Assembly: GCA_947165685.1 (NCBI GenBank)
Contig: CAMVBK010000003.1
Location: 62,001-126,000 of the forward strand
Reading direction: 5' to 3'
From: F23-D06 sp947165685
Lineage (GTDB): Bacteria > Bacteroidota > Bacteroidia > Bacteroidales > WCHB1-69
DNA length: 64,000 nt
The translations under genes and the position numbers were made by a program. This document shows, one piece after another, positions 39,005 to 47,036 of the stretch (the stretch's first letter is position 1; every line of letters begins with the position of its first letter). The notes under the pieces were generated by a model. It was given only the letters and a program-made list of their open reading frames with translations. It made no database searches and was not told where the DNA came from.

Positions 39005-40237
39005 ATGAGACAAGAAAAACTCTTCAACGGCAAAACATTGGCGATTCTTTCCGGCGGCGGCGACACCCCGGCCATCAATTCCAGCATCGAGGCGGTGCGC
39101 AACCGTGCCTCCATGCTCGGCTTCCGCGTCTATGGCGTGCTGCGCGGCTGGAAGGGCCTGCTCGGCGACGGCGACATCGTCGATTTGACCAATATCCCCT
39201 ACAACGGCCTCTACGGCGGCACCGCGCTGCTCTCCTCCCGCACCAACCCCTTCCCGAGCAAGAAGAGCCCCGAGGACCGTTCCCAGCAGATTCTCCGCAA
39301 CATCGAACGCTACAAGATCGACGTTTTGGTGACCATCGGCGGTGACGACACCAACGGCGCGGCCAAGAAGATGTACGAGAAATACGGCATCCCGGTCATC
39401 GGCTTCCCGAAGACCATCGACAACGACCTTCGCACCCACACCTACCACCACTACAACGGTCAGCAGCACGAGACGGTGCTCTGTCCGGGTTTCCCGTCCG
39501 GTGCCATGGCCATCAAGAAGCTGACCGCCAAGCTGCACACCACCAACGAGTCGCACCAGCGCATCATGGTGCTTGAGGTGATGGGCCGCGACGCGGGTTG
39601 GCTCACCGGCACGGCCTCCTTCGGCGGCGCCCAGCTGGCCCTCGTGCCCGAGGTGGAGATGACCAAGGAACGTAAGGAGTTCTTCTTCGAGACGGTCAAG
39701 GAGATGTACATGCGTTCCCCGAAGCACAGCCTCATCATCGCCGCCTCCGAGGGTGTGCGCTGGTGGGATGACGAGAAGGAGGAACTCGGCATGGTGTATG
39801 CCAGCTCCGATCTTGACGAGTACGGTCATCCGCGCTTCGGCGGTGTGAGCGGCGTCATCGCATCGGAAATCAACAAGAAGCTCGGCATCGAGGCCCGCGG
39901 CCAGATCTCCGGCTACATCCCGCGCTCCGGCAAGTGCTACGAGTACGACCGCCGGCTGACCTCCACGTTGGCCGACAAGGTCGTCGATCTGCTGCTCCGC
40001 GAGGACTACGGCAAGATGCCCGTTTTGCGCGACATCGTGCCCTACGACGAGCTTGAGGAGTTCCACACCGACGCCATCGAGATGGGCAACGTCGGCAACT
40101 TCCCGCTGCCCGCCGCCTACTACGACCCCAACAAGTTCATGTTCACCGACCAATACACCGACTTCCTGACCAACATCATCGGTGCACCCTACCGCATGGA
40201 GTTCACGCAGAATTTCCCGATTGTAATCCCGGAATAA
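39005..40237 (+). CDS. phosphofructokinase, probably pyrophosphate-dependent
   Basis: 410 residues. PFK family motifs: LSGGGDTPAINSSIEAV, IGGDDTNGAAKK at 111-122, GFPKTIDNDL at 133-142. Two diagnostic positions favour PPi over ATP as phosphoryl donor: Asp115 in GGDD (Gly in ATP enzymes) and Lys136 in PKTIDND (Gly in ATP enzymes). It would convert fructose 6-phosphate to the 1,6-bisphosphate reversibly (EC 2.7.1.90), linking glycolysis and gluconeogenesis with the aldolase gene further left. Own promoter; a heptamer array abuts the stop. Confidence 0.92.
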   Translation: MRQEKLFNGKTLAILSGGGDTPAINSSIEAVRNRASMLGFRVYGVLRGWKGLLGDGDIVDLTNIPYNGLYGGTALLSSRTNPFPSKKSPEDRSQQILRNIERYKIDVLVTIGGDDTNGAAKKMYEKYGIPVIGFPKTIDNDLRTHTYHHYNGQQHETVLCPGFPSGAMAIKKLTAKLHTTNESHQRIMVLEVMGRDAGWLTGTASFGGAQLALVPEVEMTKERKEFFFETVKEMYMRSPKHSLIIAASEGVRWWDDEKEELGMVYASSDLDEYGHPRFGGVSGVIASEINKKLGIEARGQISGYIPRSGKCYEYDRRLTSTLADKVVDLLLREDYGKMPVLRDIVPYDELEEFHTDAIEMGNVGNFPLPAAYYDPNKFMFTDQYTDFLTNIIGAPYRMEFTQNFPIVIPE

Positions 40238-40265
40238 GTGATTGGTGATTAGTGATTGGTGATTA
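40238..40265. repeat. 4 x 7-bp array abutting the phosphofructokinase stop
   Basis: gtgattg and gtgatta alternate twice, beginning on the base after the TAA stop (40235-40237). A partial fifth unit (gtgaata) follows. Confidence 0.85.
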
Positions 40266-40377
40266 GTGAATAAAACAATTAACTTAAAAATAATTCCTTG
40301 AGCAGCCCTGTAAGGGCAAGATATGTCAGCCCAGAGTAAAGCCGGAGGCCGCAGCCCTGGGTTAAAATGAAAAAGTC

Positions 40378-41685
40378 ATGGCAGAATTTATCATCGAAGG
40401 CGGCCATCGGTTGCACGGCGAGATCACCCCGCAGGGCGCGAAGAACGAAGCCCTGCAGGTGCTCTCGGCCGTCTTGCTGACGCGTGAGCCCGTCACCATT
40501 TCCAATATCCCCGACATCCTCGACACGCGGCGTTACATGGACATCCTGAAGCTGATGGGGGTGAAAGTGACCCGCATTGACGCGCACACGTTCACTTTCC
40601 AGGCCGAGGACGTCGATTTCGAGCAGTTGCACACGGAAGAGTTTGTGCGGCTGTCGGCCAAGATCCGTGCCTCCATCATGGTGCTCGGCCCGCTGTTGGG
40701 CCGATACGGCAAGGCCTACTCTGGCAAGCCCGGCGGCGACCAGATCGGGCGCCGCCCGCTGACCACCCACTTCGAAGGCTTGGAGAAGTTAGGCGCAGTG
40801 ATTTCCACTTCGCCCGACGAGAAGTTCTTCGAGTTGGAGGCCAAGCAATTGAAAGGCTGCTATATGCAGCTGAACGAGCCCTCCGTGACGGGCACCGCCA
40901 ACATTGTGATGGCGGCGGTGCTGGCGGAAGGGGAGACCACCATCTTCAACGCCGCCTGCGAACCCTATCTCTACCAGCTTTGCACCATGCTCAACAAGAT
41001 GGGCGCGAGGATTGAAGGTATCGGTTCTAATCTGCTCAAAATAAAGGGCGTCAAGGAGTTGCACGGATGCGAACACCGCATCTTCCCCGACATGATCGAG
41101 GTGGGCAGCTTTATCGGCATGGCTGCGATGACCCAGTCGGAGCTTACCATCAAGGAGTGCGCCTGCGACCATCTCGGGCTCATCCCCTACACGTTTGCGA
41201 AGATGGGCGTGAAGTTCGACCGGGTGGGCGACGACCTCGTGGTGCACGGGCAGGAGCCGTACAGCATCTACACCAACCCGATGGATGCCTCCATCCTGAC
41301 CATTGCCGACGCACCGTGGCCGGGGTTCACCCCCGACCTCATCAGCATCGCCCTCGTGACGGCCATCCAGGCCAAGGGCAGCGTGCTGATTCACCAGAAG
41401 ATGTTCGAGAGTCGCTTGTTCTTCGTCGATATGCTGCAGTCGATGGGGGCGCAGATTGTGCTGTGCGACCCGCACCGCGCAATCGTGGTGGGACTCGCTC
41501 GCGAAAAAAGGTTGCGGGCCACCAAGATGTCGTCGCCCGACATTCGCGCCGGCATCGCGCTGCTCATCGCGGCCCTGAGCGCCGACGGCACCAGCGTGAT
41601 CCAGAACGTCGAGCAGATCGACCGAGGCTACGAACACATAGTGGAGCGGCTGAACGCATTAGGGGCGAAGATCGAAAGGTTATAG
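40378..41685 (+). CDS. murA: UDP-N-acetylglucosamine 1-carboxyvinyltransferase
   Basis: 435 residues. First committed step of peptidoglycan synthesis: transfer of enolpyruvate from PEP to UDP-GlcNAc. Lys22 and Asn23 (AKNEAL) are kept, as are the EPSP-synthase-fold repeats (PDILDTRRYMDILKLMG, SVTGTANIVMAAVLAEGET, EVGSFIGMAAMT). The active-site loop reads SGKPGGDQIGRRPLTTH: Asp121 occupies the place of the catalytic Cys115 of E. coli MurA. Cys-to-Asp enzymes are active but resist fosfomycin. A heptamer array follows the stop and overlaps the start of the next gene. Confidence 0.95.
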   Translation: MAEFIIEGGHRLHGEITPQGAKNEALQVLSAVLLTREPVTISNIPDILDTRRYMDILKLMGVKVTRIDAHTFTFQAEDVDFEQLHTEEFVRLSAKIRASIMVLGPLLGRYGKAYSGKPGGDQIGRRPLTTHFEGLEKLGAVISTSPDEKFFELEAKQLKGCYMQLNEPSVTGTANIVMAAVLAEGETTIFNAACEPYLYQLCTMLNKMGARIEGIGSNLLKIKGVKELHGCEHRIFPDMIEVGSFIGMAAMTQSELTIKECACDHLGLIPYTFAKMGVKFDRVGDDLVVHGQEPYSIYTNPMDASILTIADAPWPGFTPDLISIALVTAIQAKGSVLIHQKMFESRLFFVDMLQSMGAQIVLCDPHRAIVVGLAREKRLRATKMSSPDIRAGIALLIAALSADGTSVIQNVEQIDRGYEHIVERLNALGAKIERL

Positions 41686-41705
41686 GTTATGGGTTGTGGA
41701 TTATG
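41685..41705. repeat. 3 x 7-bp array abutting the murA stop
   Basis: ggttatg, ggttgtg, gattatg, beginning on the last base of the murA TAG. It includes the putative ATG of the following lipoprotein gene. Confidence 0.7.
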
Positions 41706-42228
41706 GAAACGAGGCCGTGCCTGTAACAGATATGCTGCTTTTATTCTGTTACTTCTGCTTTTTAGCGGCTGCGGCTCCAATTACTATGCTGAAACATATA
41801 CCCTAAACACTTCACAGCGCGAACTTGTCCGCAAAGTTGACTCTTTCAAAAACAAACACCCGGAATACAGACATTTTATCCATTATAACGGGGAACTTTC
41901 TGAAGATGACGGTCCGGACTATCCGTACGGCTATTCGATGGGCGATTCTTCGATTGTCAGGTATGACATCGCTTTTCATGTTGCTTCCGAGAACAAGATA
42001 TTCCGCTGTAATATTATGAATTACGACTCCAACAATCGTTCGATCCCGACTTATTTATACTTTTATGCTGTCACTGATACCGATGTTCGAAACGCCTATA
42101 CTATCAACACCAAGGATTTAAGTCGAAAAGACAACAATCGTTACAAGAGAACCTTCGAACGCGAAATTCTCGACAATTTGGGTGTCGAATGGCATCACAA
42201 AACCCTTAAAGAATACTGGGAACAATAA
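41689..42228 (+). CDS. lipoprotein of unknown function
   Basis: 179 residues. A long N-terminus (MGCGLWKRGRACNRY) leads to the hydrophobic stretch AAFILLLLLFSGCGS with a lipobox cysteine near residue 28. The mature part is polar and rich in Y, N and D, with no recognised domain. The only in-frame ATG upstream of the signal sequence lies within the heptamer array after murA, so the true start may have been altered by the array. Possibly outer-membrane-anchored. Confidence 0.65.
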   Translation: MGCGLWKRGRACNRYAAFILLLLLFSGCGSNYYAETYTLNTSQRELVRKVDSFKNKHPEYRHFIHYNGELSEDDGPDYPYGYSMGDSSIVRYDIAFHVASENKIFRCNIMNYDSNNRSIPTYLYFYAVTDTDVRNAYTINTKDLSRKDNNRYKRTFEREILDNLGVEWHHKTLKEYWEQ

Positions 42229-42300
42229 CTTCACCGGATCGGTGTCACTATTGGAGTCCTCGACCGGACATTTTTAATCACCACAAAAAACTATCCAAAA

Positions 42301-42414
42301 ATGAAAATCGCGAAATTCAACTTGGCATGAGCAGCCACTTTCACGCTTTTGATGTTGGCGGGCTGCTCGAAAAGGAGGATATTGTCTTCACGAATTTTAT
42401 ATGATAAACTATGA
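42301..42414 (+). pseudogene. lipoprotein signal remnant with in-frame stop
   Basis: ATG AAA ATC GCG AAA TTC AAC TTG GCA TGA; reading through the stop, the same frame continues AATFTLLMLAGCSKRRILSS, a complete hydrophobic stretch and lipobox (LAGC), and ends in TGA overlapping the ATG of the next gene. It looks like the 5' end of a former lipoprotein gene whose body has been lost. Confidence 0.55.
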
Positions 42415-42959
42415 ACGAAAGACTTACAGGAAAAGATTATGTCGGTAGCGATGACCTCTATGCCGACGTGCAGCGCACCATGCGTTTGGTCGCGGAGATG
42501 AACACGGGTTATCACACGGAGGCTGAGGTGCGCGACTGCTTGCGCGAAATCACCCGCAGCGAGGTGCCCGACACCGTGCGTGTCTTCACTCCGCTGAACA
42601 TCAACTACGGACCGGGGGTGCGCTTCGGGGACGACTGTTTCCTCAACTTCGGCTGCACGCTGCTGGCCATCGGCGGCATCACCATCGGTGACGGGGCTTT
42701 TATCGGCCCGCACTGCGTTTTGGCCACCGAATACCATCCCGAAGACCCGGCCACGCGCCATTCGTTGCTCACCAAGCCCATCGTCATCGGTCGCAACGCC
42801 TGGCTCGGTGCCGATGTGAAGGTGTTGGCAGGTGTCACCGTCGGCGAGAACGCCATCGTGGCCGCCGGCAGTGTGGTCACCAAGGACGTGCCCGCCAACA
42901 CGGTGGTGGCGGGAAGCCCGGCGAGGGTGATAAGGGAGATCCGGAAGGATTCCAAATGA
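42411..42959 (+). CDS. maltose/galactoside O-acetyltransferase-like (LbH) protein
   Basis: 182 residues. An N-terminal helical Maa-type region (MNERLTGKDYVGSDDLYADVQ) and a left-handed beta-helix of hexapeptide repeats (GVRFGDDCFLNFGCTLLAIGGITIGDGAFIGPHCVL ... VKVLAGVTVGENAIVAAGSVV in sequence). The catalytic-type His is in HCVLATEYHPED. Transfers acetyl from acetyl-CoA to a sugar hydroxyl; substrate not determinable. Cytosolic trimer in relatives. Followed 10 bp later by an SDR gene. Confidence 0.88.
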   Translation: MNERLTGKDYVGSDDLYADVQRTMRLVAEMNTGYHTEAEVRDCLREITRSEVPDTVRVFTPLNINYGPGVRFGDDCFLNFGCTLLAIGGITIGDGAFIGPHCVLATEYHPEDPATRHSLLTKPIVIGRNAWLGADVKVLAGVTVGENAIVAAGSVVTKDVPANTVVAGSPARVIREIRKDSK

Positions 42960-42969
42960 GTGAACTGTA

Positions 42970-43683
42970 ATGAATATGGATTTCAAAGATAAAATAGTTG
43001 TTGTCACAGGGGGCGCACAGGGCATTGGTCGGTGCATCGCCGAGGAGTTTCGGAAAGCCGGAGCCACCGTTTGTGTCATAGACAAGCAGCCTGGCAATCA
43101 CTTCGTTGGCGATATTGCCGACAAAGGAACATTGGAGCGGTTTGCCGAGGAAGTGGTTGACAAGTACGGTCACGTGGATTTCCTCATTAATAATGCCCTG
43201 CCATTGATGAGGGGCATCGATGAGTGTAGCTATGAGGAATTCCAGTATGCCATGAGTGTGGGTGTGACAGCTCCGTTCTATTTGGCAAAGCTCTTCTCTC
43301 CACATTTTACGGTGGGTGCTGCTATTGTGAACATATCGTCGTCCCGCGACCGTATGAGTCAGCCGCAGACGGAGAGTTACACGGCGGCCAAGGGTGGTGT
43401 TGCCGCTCTGACACATGCTCTCGCCGTTAGCCTTGCCGGTAAGGTTCGGGTAAACAGCATCTCTCCGGGCTGGATTGACACAGCCTATACCGTCTATGAG
43501 GGCCCTGATGCCGTGCAGCAGCCGGCGGGCCGTGTGGGCAATCCTTTGGACATCGCCAATATGGTGCTCTACCTCTGCTCCGACAAAGCCGGGTTCATCA
43601 CCGGCGAGAACATCTGCATAGATGGCGGCATGACTCGCCAGATGATTTACCACGGGGATAATGGGTGGAGGTTGGAAAAATGA
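42970..43683 (+). CDS. short-chain dehydrogenase/reductase
   Basis: 237 residues, classical SDR size. Cofactor loop TGGAQGIG, structural DFLINNALP, catalytic Ser in NISSSRDRMSQ, and YTAAK (Tyr-xxx-Lys) are present; the C-terminus has the ITGENICIDGGMT motif typical of FabG-like enzymes. Asp after the second strand (VCVIDKQPGN) suggests preference for NAD(H). Substrate unknown. Same strand and close to the acetyltransferase gene, so probably one transcript. Confidence 0.88.
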   Translation: MNMDFKDKIVVVTGGAQGIGRCIAEEFRKAGATVCVIDKQPGNHFVGDIADKGTLERFAEEVVDKYGHVDFLINNALPLMRGIDECSYEEFQYAMSVGVTAPFYLAKLFSPHFTVGAAIVNISSSRDRMSQPQTESYTAAKGGVAALTHALAVSLAGKVRVNSISPGWIDTAYTVYEGPDAVQQPAGRVGNPLDIANMVLYLCSDKAGFITGENICIDGGMTRQMIYHGDNGWRLEK

Positions 43684-44016
43684 ACGCGGATGCCCGGTCG
43701 TGCCATGCGTTGCAGCACATCTTTTTGAATTTCAGGACTTAACTCGGAAAAACAGTCCTTGTAACGGCCTGCATTGATCATTTTCAAAGGGTGGTCTTTT
43801 TTCATGCGCCAAAAATCGCGTCTTTCTTGTTCTTGAACTATCCCCAATAGTTGAGATTTTTGGCATCGGGGTGGTCGTTTGCGAGTGACCGTTCTTACCT
43901 GACAAGAATTTTCGTCATCATGCTCAGGGCTTATGCCGTATTGCATAAAAGTTGTATCTTTGCCGAACGAAAGCGGAAAAAACATACGCGTATGTTCTTT
44001 TTGAAAAAAACACAAT
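43684..44016. other. 333-bp spacer with a possible decayed minus-strand ORF
   Basis: No intact gene. On the minus strand, an open frame from about 43945 down to 43647 reads MQYGISPEHDDENSC... and, nearer its end, MKKDHPLKMINAGRYKDC and FSELSPEIQKDVLQRMAR, which looks protein-like, but overlaps the end of the SDR gene and has no recognised family. Also contains the promoter of the next gene at 43955. Confidence 0.4.
43955..43962 (+). promoter_or_regulatory. -7 box TATCTTTG for the second SDR gene
   Basis: Exact consensus, 54 bp upstream of the ATG at 44017. Confidence 0.65.
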
Positions 44017-44856
44017 ATGGATAAGAAACAACAAATCATTCTCTTGACCGGGGCGAGCAGCGGCATCGGATACGACACCGCCGAGGCCTTGGCGAAACAG
44101 GGGCATAAGGTGTATGCCGCCGCCCGCCGCGTGGAGCGCATGGAGCCGCTCCGCCAGTTTGGGGTTGTCCCTCTCCAGATGGATGTTACCGACGAACAGT
44201 CGATGCAGCGGGGGGTGCAAGACATCCTCGACCGCGAGGGGCGCATCGACGCGCTCATCAACAACGCCGGCTACGGCTATTTCGGGGCCGTGGAGAATGT
44301 GCCGATGGATGATGCCCGTAACCAGCTCGAAGTCAATATTTTCGGCTTGGCGCGGCTTTGCCAGTTGGTGCTGCCCACCATGCGCAGGCAACATAGCGGC
44401 CGCATCGTCAACATCTCGTCGGTGGCGGGCAAGTCGGTGCTCTACTACGGCGGCTGGTACCACGTGTCGAAGTACGCGGTCGAGGCGCTGAGCGACGCGC
44501 TCCGCATGGAGCTTCAGCCGTTTGGCATCGACGTGGTCATTGTCGAGCCTGGGGGCATTAAGACGAACTGGGGCATCATTGCCGCCGACCACCTTGCGGC
44601 GACTTCCGAAGGCACGGCCTATGCCGGCACGGGCGGGATGATGGCGCAGAACCTGCGGGGCATGTACGAGTCGTCGAGCCTCTCCGATCCCTCGGTGGTG
44701 AGGAAGGCCGTCTGCCGCGCCGTGAATGCCCGCCGTCCGCGCACACGCTACCGCATCGGCCGCCTCTCCACGACCATCGTCTTCTTCCACTGGCTGCTGC
44801 CCACACGCTGGTGGGACGGCATCATGCGGATGATGGGGAAGCGGAAGTGGATGTGA
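44017..44856 (+). CDS. short-chain dehydrogenase/reductase
   Basis: 279 residues. TGASSGIG cofactor loop, AAARRVERM (Arg pair after the second strand suggests NADPH), NNAGYGYFG, catalytic ISSVAGK and YHVSK. The C-terminal ~80 residues are longer than in the classical SDR and end in a basic, aromatic helix (WLLPTRWWDGIMRMMGKRK), as in the SDR group acting on hydrophobic or steroid-like substrates. Substrate unknown. Monocistronic; convergent with the AraC gene. Confidence 0.88.
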   Translation: MDKKQQIILLTGASSGIGYDTAEALAKQGHKVYAAARRVERMEPLRQFGVVPLQMDVTDEQSMQRGVQDILDREGRIDALINNAGYGYFGAVENVPMDDARNQLEVNIFGLARLCQLVLPTMRRQHSGRIVNISSVAGKSVLYYGGWYHVSKYAVEALSDALRMELQPFGIDVVIVEPGGIKTNWGIIAADHLAATSEGTAYAGTGGMMAQNLRGMYESSSLSDPSVVRKAVCRAVNARRPRTRYRIGRLSTTIVFFHWLLPTRWWDGIMRMMGKRKWM

Positions 44857-44915
44857 GGCGAGAAACGGGGTGTCTGAATAAGTGCCGCAAATCGCTGCCG
44901 ACGGCAACTTTTCCC

Positions 44916-45794
44916 CTACTTCCGTTCCCGATACTTCCTCGGCGACATCCCCTTCAAGCGCGAGAAGAACTTGCTGAACGAGGGCAAGTCGGCGAAGTGA
45001 AGACGGTCGGCGATTTGGGAGACGGAGAGCTGTGAGGTTCGCAACAGGAACGCCGCCTCCATCACCAGCATCTGATTGATGTAATCGACCACGGTGCGCC
45101 CGGCGACTCGTTTCACAATCCGCGACAGGTAGTCGGGCGTGATGTTCAATTCATTGGCATAGAACCCGATGTCGTGATGCTCTGCAAAATGCTGCGGCAA
45201 AAGACGGTTGAATCCGATGAAGATTTCCTCCATGCGGTGCGGAATATGCCCATGAGCCTCCACTTTTTCCTTAATATTGTGGAGGTCAAGCAGGAAGACT
45301 GCATATAGCATACGAAGAATTTGCTGCTTGTAGAGATGGTCCGAATGCAGGTAGGCGATGATTTCGCGCATTCGGGTCTCAAACGAGGCGGCCGTCTCCG
45401 CAGGGAGCGTCAGCTTTGGTTCGTTCAGCTGCATGACGGGCTTGTAGGCCAAACTGATCATGTCGCGGACCTCCGGCGTTTCGAGTGTGGTGCTTTCGTC
45501 CGCCAAAAGACAAAAGCCCCGGTAGTCGTCGGAAATGGCGTTGACAGTGACGGCCATGCCCGGCGAGTAGATGTAAAGGTCGCCCGCACGAAGCCGGATC
45601 TCCTGGTCGTTGTAGGTCAACGAAAGCCCACCTCGGGTGACGAGCGTGAAGGTGTAGCAGGCTAAAAAACCCTGTGTCTGGTTGGTCAGGCTCGTCAGTT
45701 GCGCGTCGGTTTCCAAACAAAGCAGCTTCCCGTCCCAGCCCTCCACCGGCTCCGCCCCGCTTGTCAGTGTCCACCATTCTTTCAGTGTGTACAT
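44916..45794 (-). CDS. AraC family transcriptional regulator
   Basis: 292 residues from the ATG at 45794; the frame runs 26 codons further upstream across the promoter and is rejected. An N-terminal cupin-like sensor region (FTLVTRGGLSLTYNDQEIRLRAGDLYIYSPG), a helical linker, and a C-terminal pair of HTH motifs (DIGFYANELNITPDYLSRIVKRVAG; LSVSQIADRLHFADLPSFSKFFSRLKGMSPRKYR) are clear. Divergent from the ferritin-like gene. Two direct repeats spaced 21 bp in the shared promoter region are a candidate operator for this protein. Confidence 0.93.
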   Translation of the reverse strand: MYTLKEWWTLTSGAEPVEGWDGKLLCLETDAQLTSLTNQTQGFLACYTFTLVTRGGLSLTYNDQEIRLRAGDLYIYSPGMAVTVNAISDDYRGFCLLADESTTLETPEVRDMISLAYKPVMQLNEPKLTLPAETAASFETRMREIIAYLHSDHLYKQQILRMLYAVFLLDLHNIKEKVEAHGHIPHRMEEIFIGFNRLLPQHFAEHHDIGFYANELNITPDYLSRIVKRVAGRTVVDYINQMLVMEAAFLLRTSQLSVSQIADRLHFADLPSFSKFFSRLKGMSPRKYRERK

Positions 45795-45820
45795 AATCGT
45801 CCGTCTCTTTATTTGAAATG

Positions 45821-45828
45821 CAAACATA
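45821..45828 (-). promoter_or_regulatory. -7 box TATGTTTG for the araC-like gene
   Basis: Minus-strand TATGTTTG, 26 bp upstream of the ATG at 45794. The 21-bp-spaced repeats cover its -33 region. Confidence 0.6.
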
Positions 45829-45837
45829 CAAAAAATA

Positions 45838-45871
45838 TTGTTCGGTTTCAGACAAATTTTGTTCGGTTTCA
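45838..45871. promoter_or_regulatory. two direct 13-bp repeats, 21 bp apart: candidate AraC-type operator
   Basis: TTGTTCGGTTTCA occurs exactly at 45838-45850 and 45859-45871, on the same strand, start-to-start 21 bp (two helical turns). This is the geometry of AraC-family half-sites. The block lies upstream of the ferritin-like gene's promoter and over the -33 region of the araC-like promoter. Confidence 0.7.
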
Positions 45872-45898
45872 ATCTCCATACCTTACAGTTATTAATTG

Positions 45899-45906
45899 TA
45901 CTTTTG
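45899..45906 (+). promoter_or_regulatory. -7 box TACTTTTG for the ferritin-like gene
   Basis: Exact TAnnTTTG form, 42 bp upstream of the ATG at 45949; the operator repeats end 27 bp upstream of the box. Confidence 0.65.
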
Positions 45907-45948
45907 CAGTCGAAAATTTCTATGTTATTTAATCAAACAAGTACGATT

Positions 45949-46407
45949 ATGGATAAGACAAAATCAATTGAAGCATTACAATTTTTCGTGACGAACCTCA
46001 ACGCACAATCCTTCCAGCACAAGCTGCAGGCGAAGATTTTCGGTTCGTTGGGTTTCAAGAAATTAGAGAAAAAATATTTGGAGCACGCTGAAGAGGAGCA
46101 GGGTTTTGTAAACCAGTTCATCGACCGTCTGCTCGATTTGGGCGGCGAACTGAAACAGGAGGCTGTGGAGGCCCAGAAGCTGTACCAGGATCCCATCGAA
46201 TTCCTGAAGGCCGACTACCAGGTGTCTGTTGACGGCATCGAGCTGCTGCGCAAGTGCATGGACGGCATCAAGGACGACCTCACCACGTTCGACATGATGA
46301 AAGAGTATCTGAAGGACGAGGAAGAGGACATGTACTGGAGCGAGGAGCAACTCGGCCTCATCGATTGCATTGGAGCCAAGCCGTGGTTAGTGAAGGCAGC
46401 GCTTTAG
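45949..46407 (+). CDS. ferritin-like / bacterioferritin-like protein
   Basis: 152 residues from the ATG at 45949. All-helical, with ferritin-type Glu/His motifs: NLNAQSFQHKLQAKIFGSLGF, KKLEKKYLEHAEEEQGFVNQFIDRL in order, and a late DEEEDMYWSEEQLGLID helix that supplies further metal ligands. Fits a bacterioferritin/DPS-like four-helix bundle that stores iron or detoxifies peroxide. Divergent from, and probably regulated by, the AraC-type gene. A terminator follows at 46468. Confidence 0.85.
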   Translation: MDKTKSIEALQFFVTNLNAQSFQHKLQAKIFGSLGFKKLEKKYLEHAEEEQGFVNQFIDRLLDLGGELKQEAVEAQKLYQDPIEFLKADYQVSVDGIELLRKCMDGIKDDLTTFDMMKEYLKDEEEDMYWSEEQLGLIDCIGAKPWLVKAAL

Positions 46408-46467
46408 GTCGCCTGTCCGATGCAAATGGGAACCCGCACAGAAATAGTGCACCCGCAAACATAGAAT

Positions 46468-46494
46468 AAAGGGAGGGCCTGCGCTCTCCCTTTT
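46468..46494 (+). terminator. intrinsic terminator after the ferritin-like gene
   Basis: AAAGGGAG (46468-46475) pairs with CTCCCTTT (46486-46493) around a 10-nt loop; the arm runs into a short T tract. Confidence 0.8.
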
Positions 46495-46520
46495 GTAATT
46501 ATATCATCAAATCATCAGCT

Positions 46521-47036
46521 ATGAGAAAACGCGAAATAGATATCCGTGACTATGCGGGCGACATTATCCGCGCCTTACGGCCGGGAATCCTGATCACGAC
46601 AAAAGTCGGCGACAAAGTGAACTCCATGACGATAGGGTGGGGCACGCTTGGCGTCATCTGGGAGCGGCCCATGTTCGTGGCCTACGTGCGCCAGCAACGC
46701 TACACGCGCGAGATGCTCGACCAGTGCCGCGAGTTCACCATCAACGTCCCAGTGGGCGATTTTCCCCGCAGGGCATTGGGCGTGTGCGGCAGCAAGAGCG
46801 GCCGTGACATGGACAAGATCGCCGCCGCCGGACTGACCCCCGTGGAGCCCGAAGTCATCAGCGTGCCGGGCATCAAGGAGCTTCCGCTGACTTTAGAGTG
46901 CCGCGTGCTCTACCGTCAGGAGCAGGAGTCCGACCAGTTCAACGACGAGATCACCCGCCAGTTCTACACCATCGAGACGGGCGACCACATCTGCTATTAC
47001 GGCGAAATCGTCTCAGCGTATATCATTGAAGATTAG
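46521..47036 (+). CDS. flavin reductase family protein
   Basis: 171 residues with the split-barrel FMN-binding layout: GILITTKVGDKVNSMTIGW, FVAYVRQQRYTREML, then EFTINVP and a core GVCGSKSGRDMDKI typical of this family. Probably binds FMN and reduces it, or acts on a small electron acceptor; partner unknown. Starts 27 bp after a terminator; it may have its own promoter. A second member lies at 54666. Confidence 0.85.
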   Translation: MRKREIDIRDYAGDIIRALRPGILITTKVGDKVNSMTIGWGTLGVIWERPMFVAYVRQQRYTREMLDQCREFTINVPVGDFPRRALGVCGSKSGRDMDKIAAAGLTPVEPEVISVPGIKELPLTLECRVLYRQEQESDQFNDEITRQFYTIETGDHICYYGEIVSAYIIED

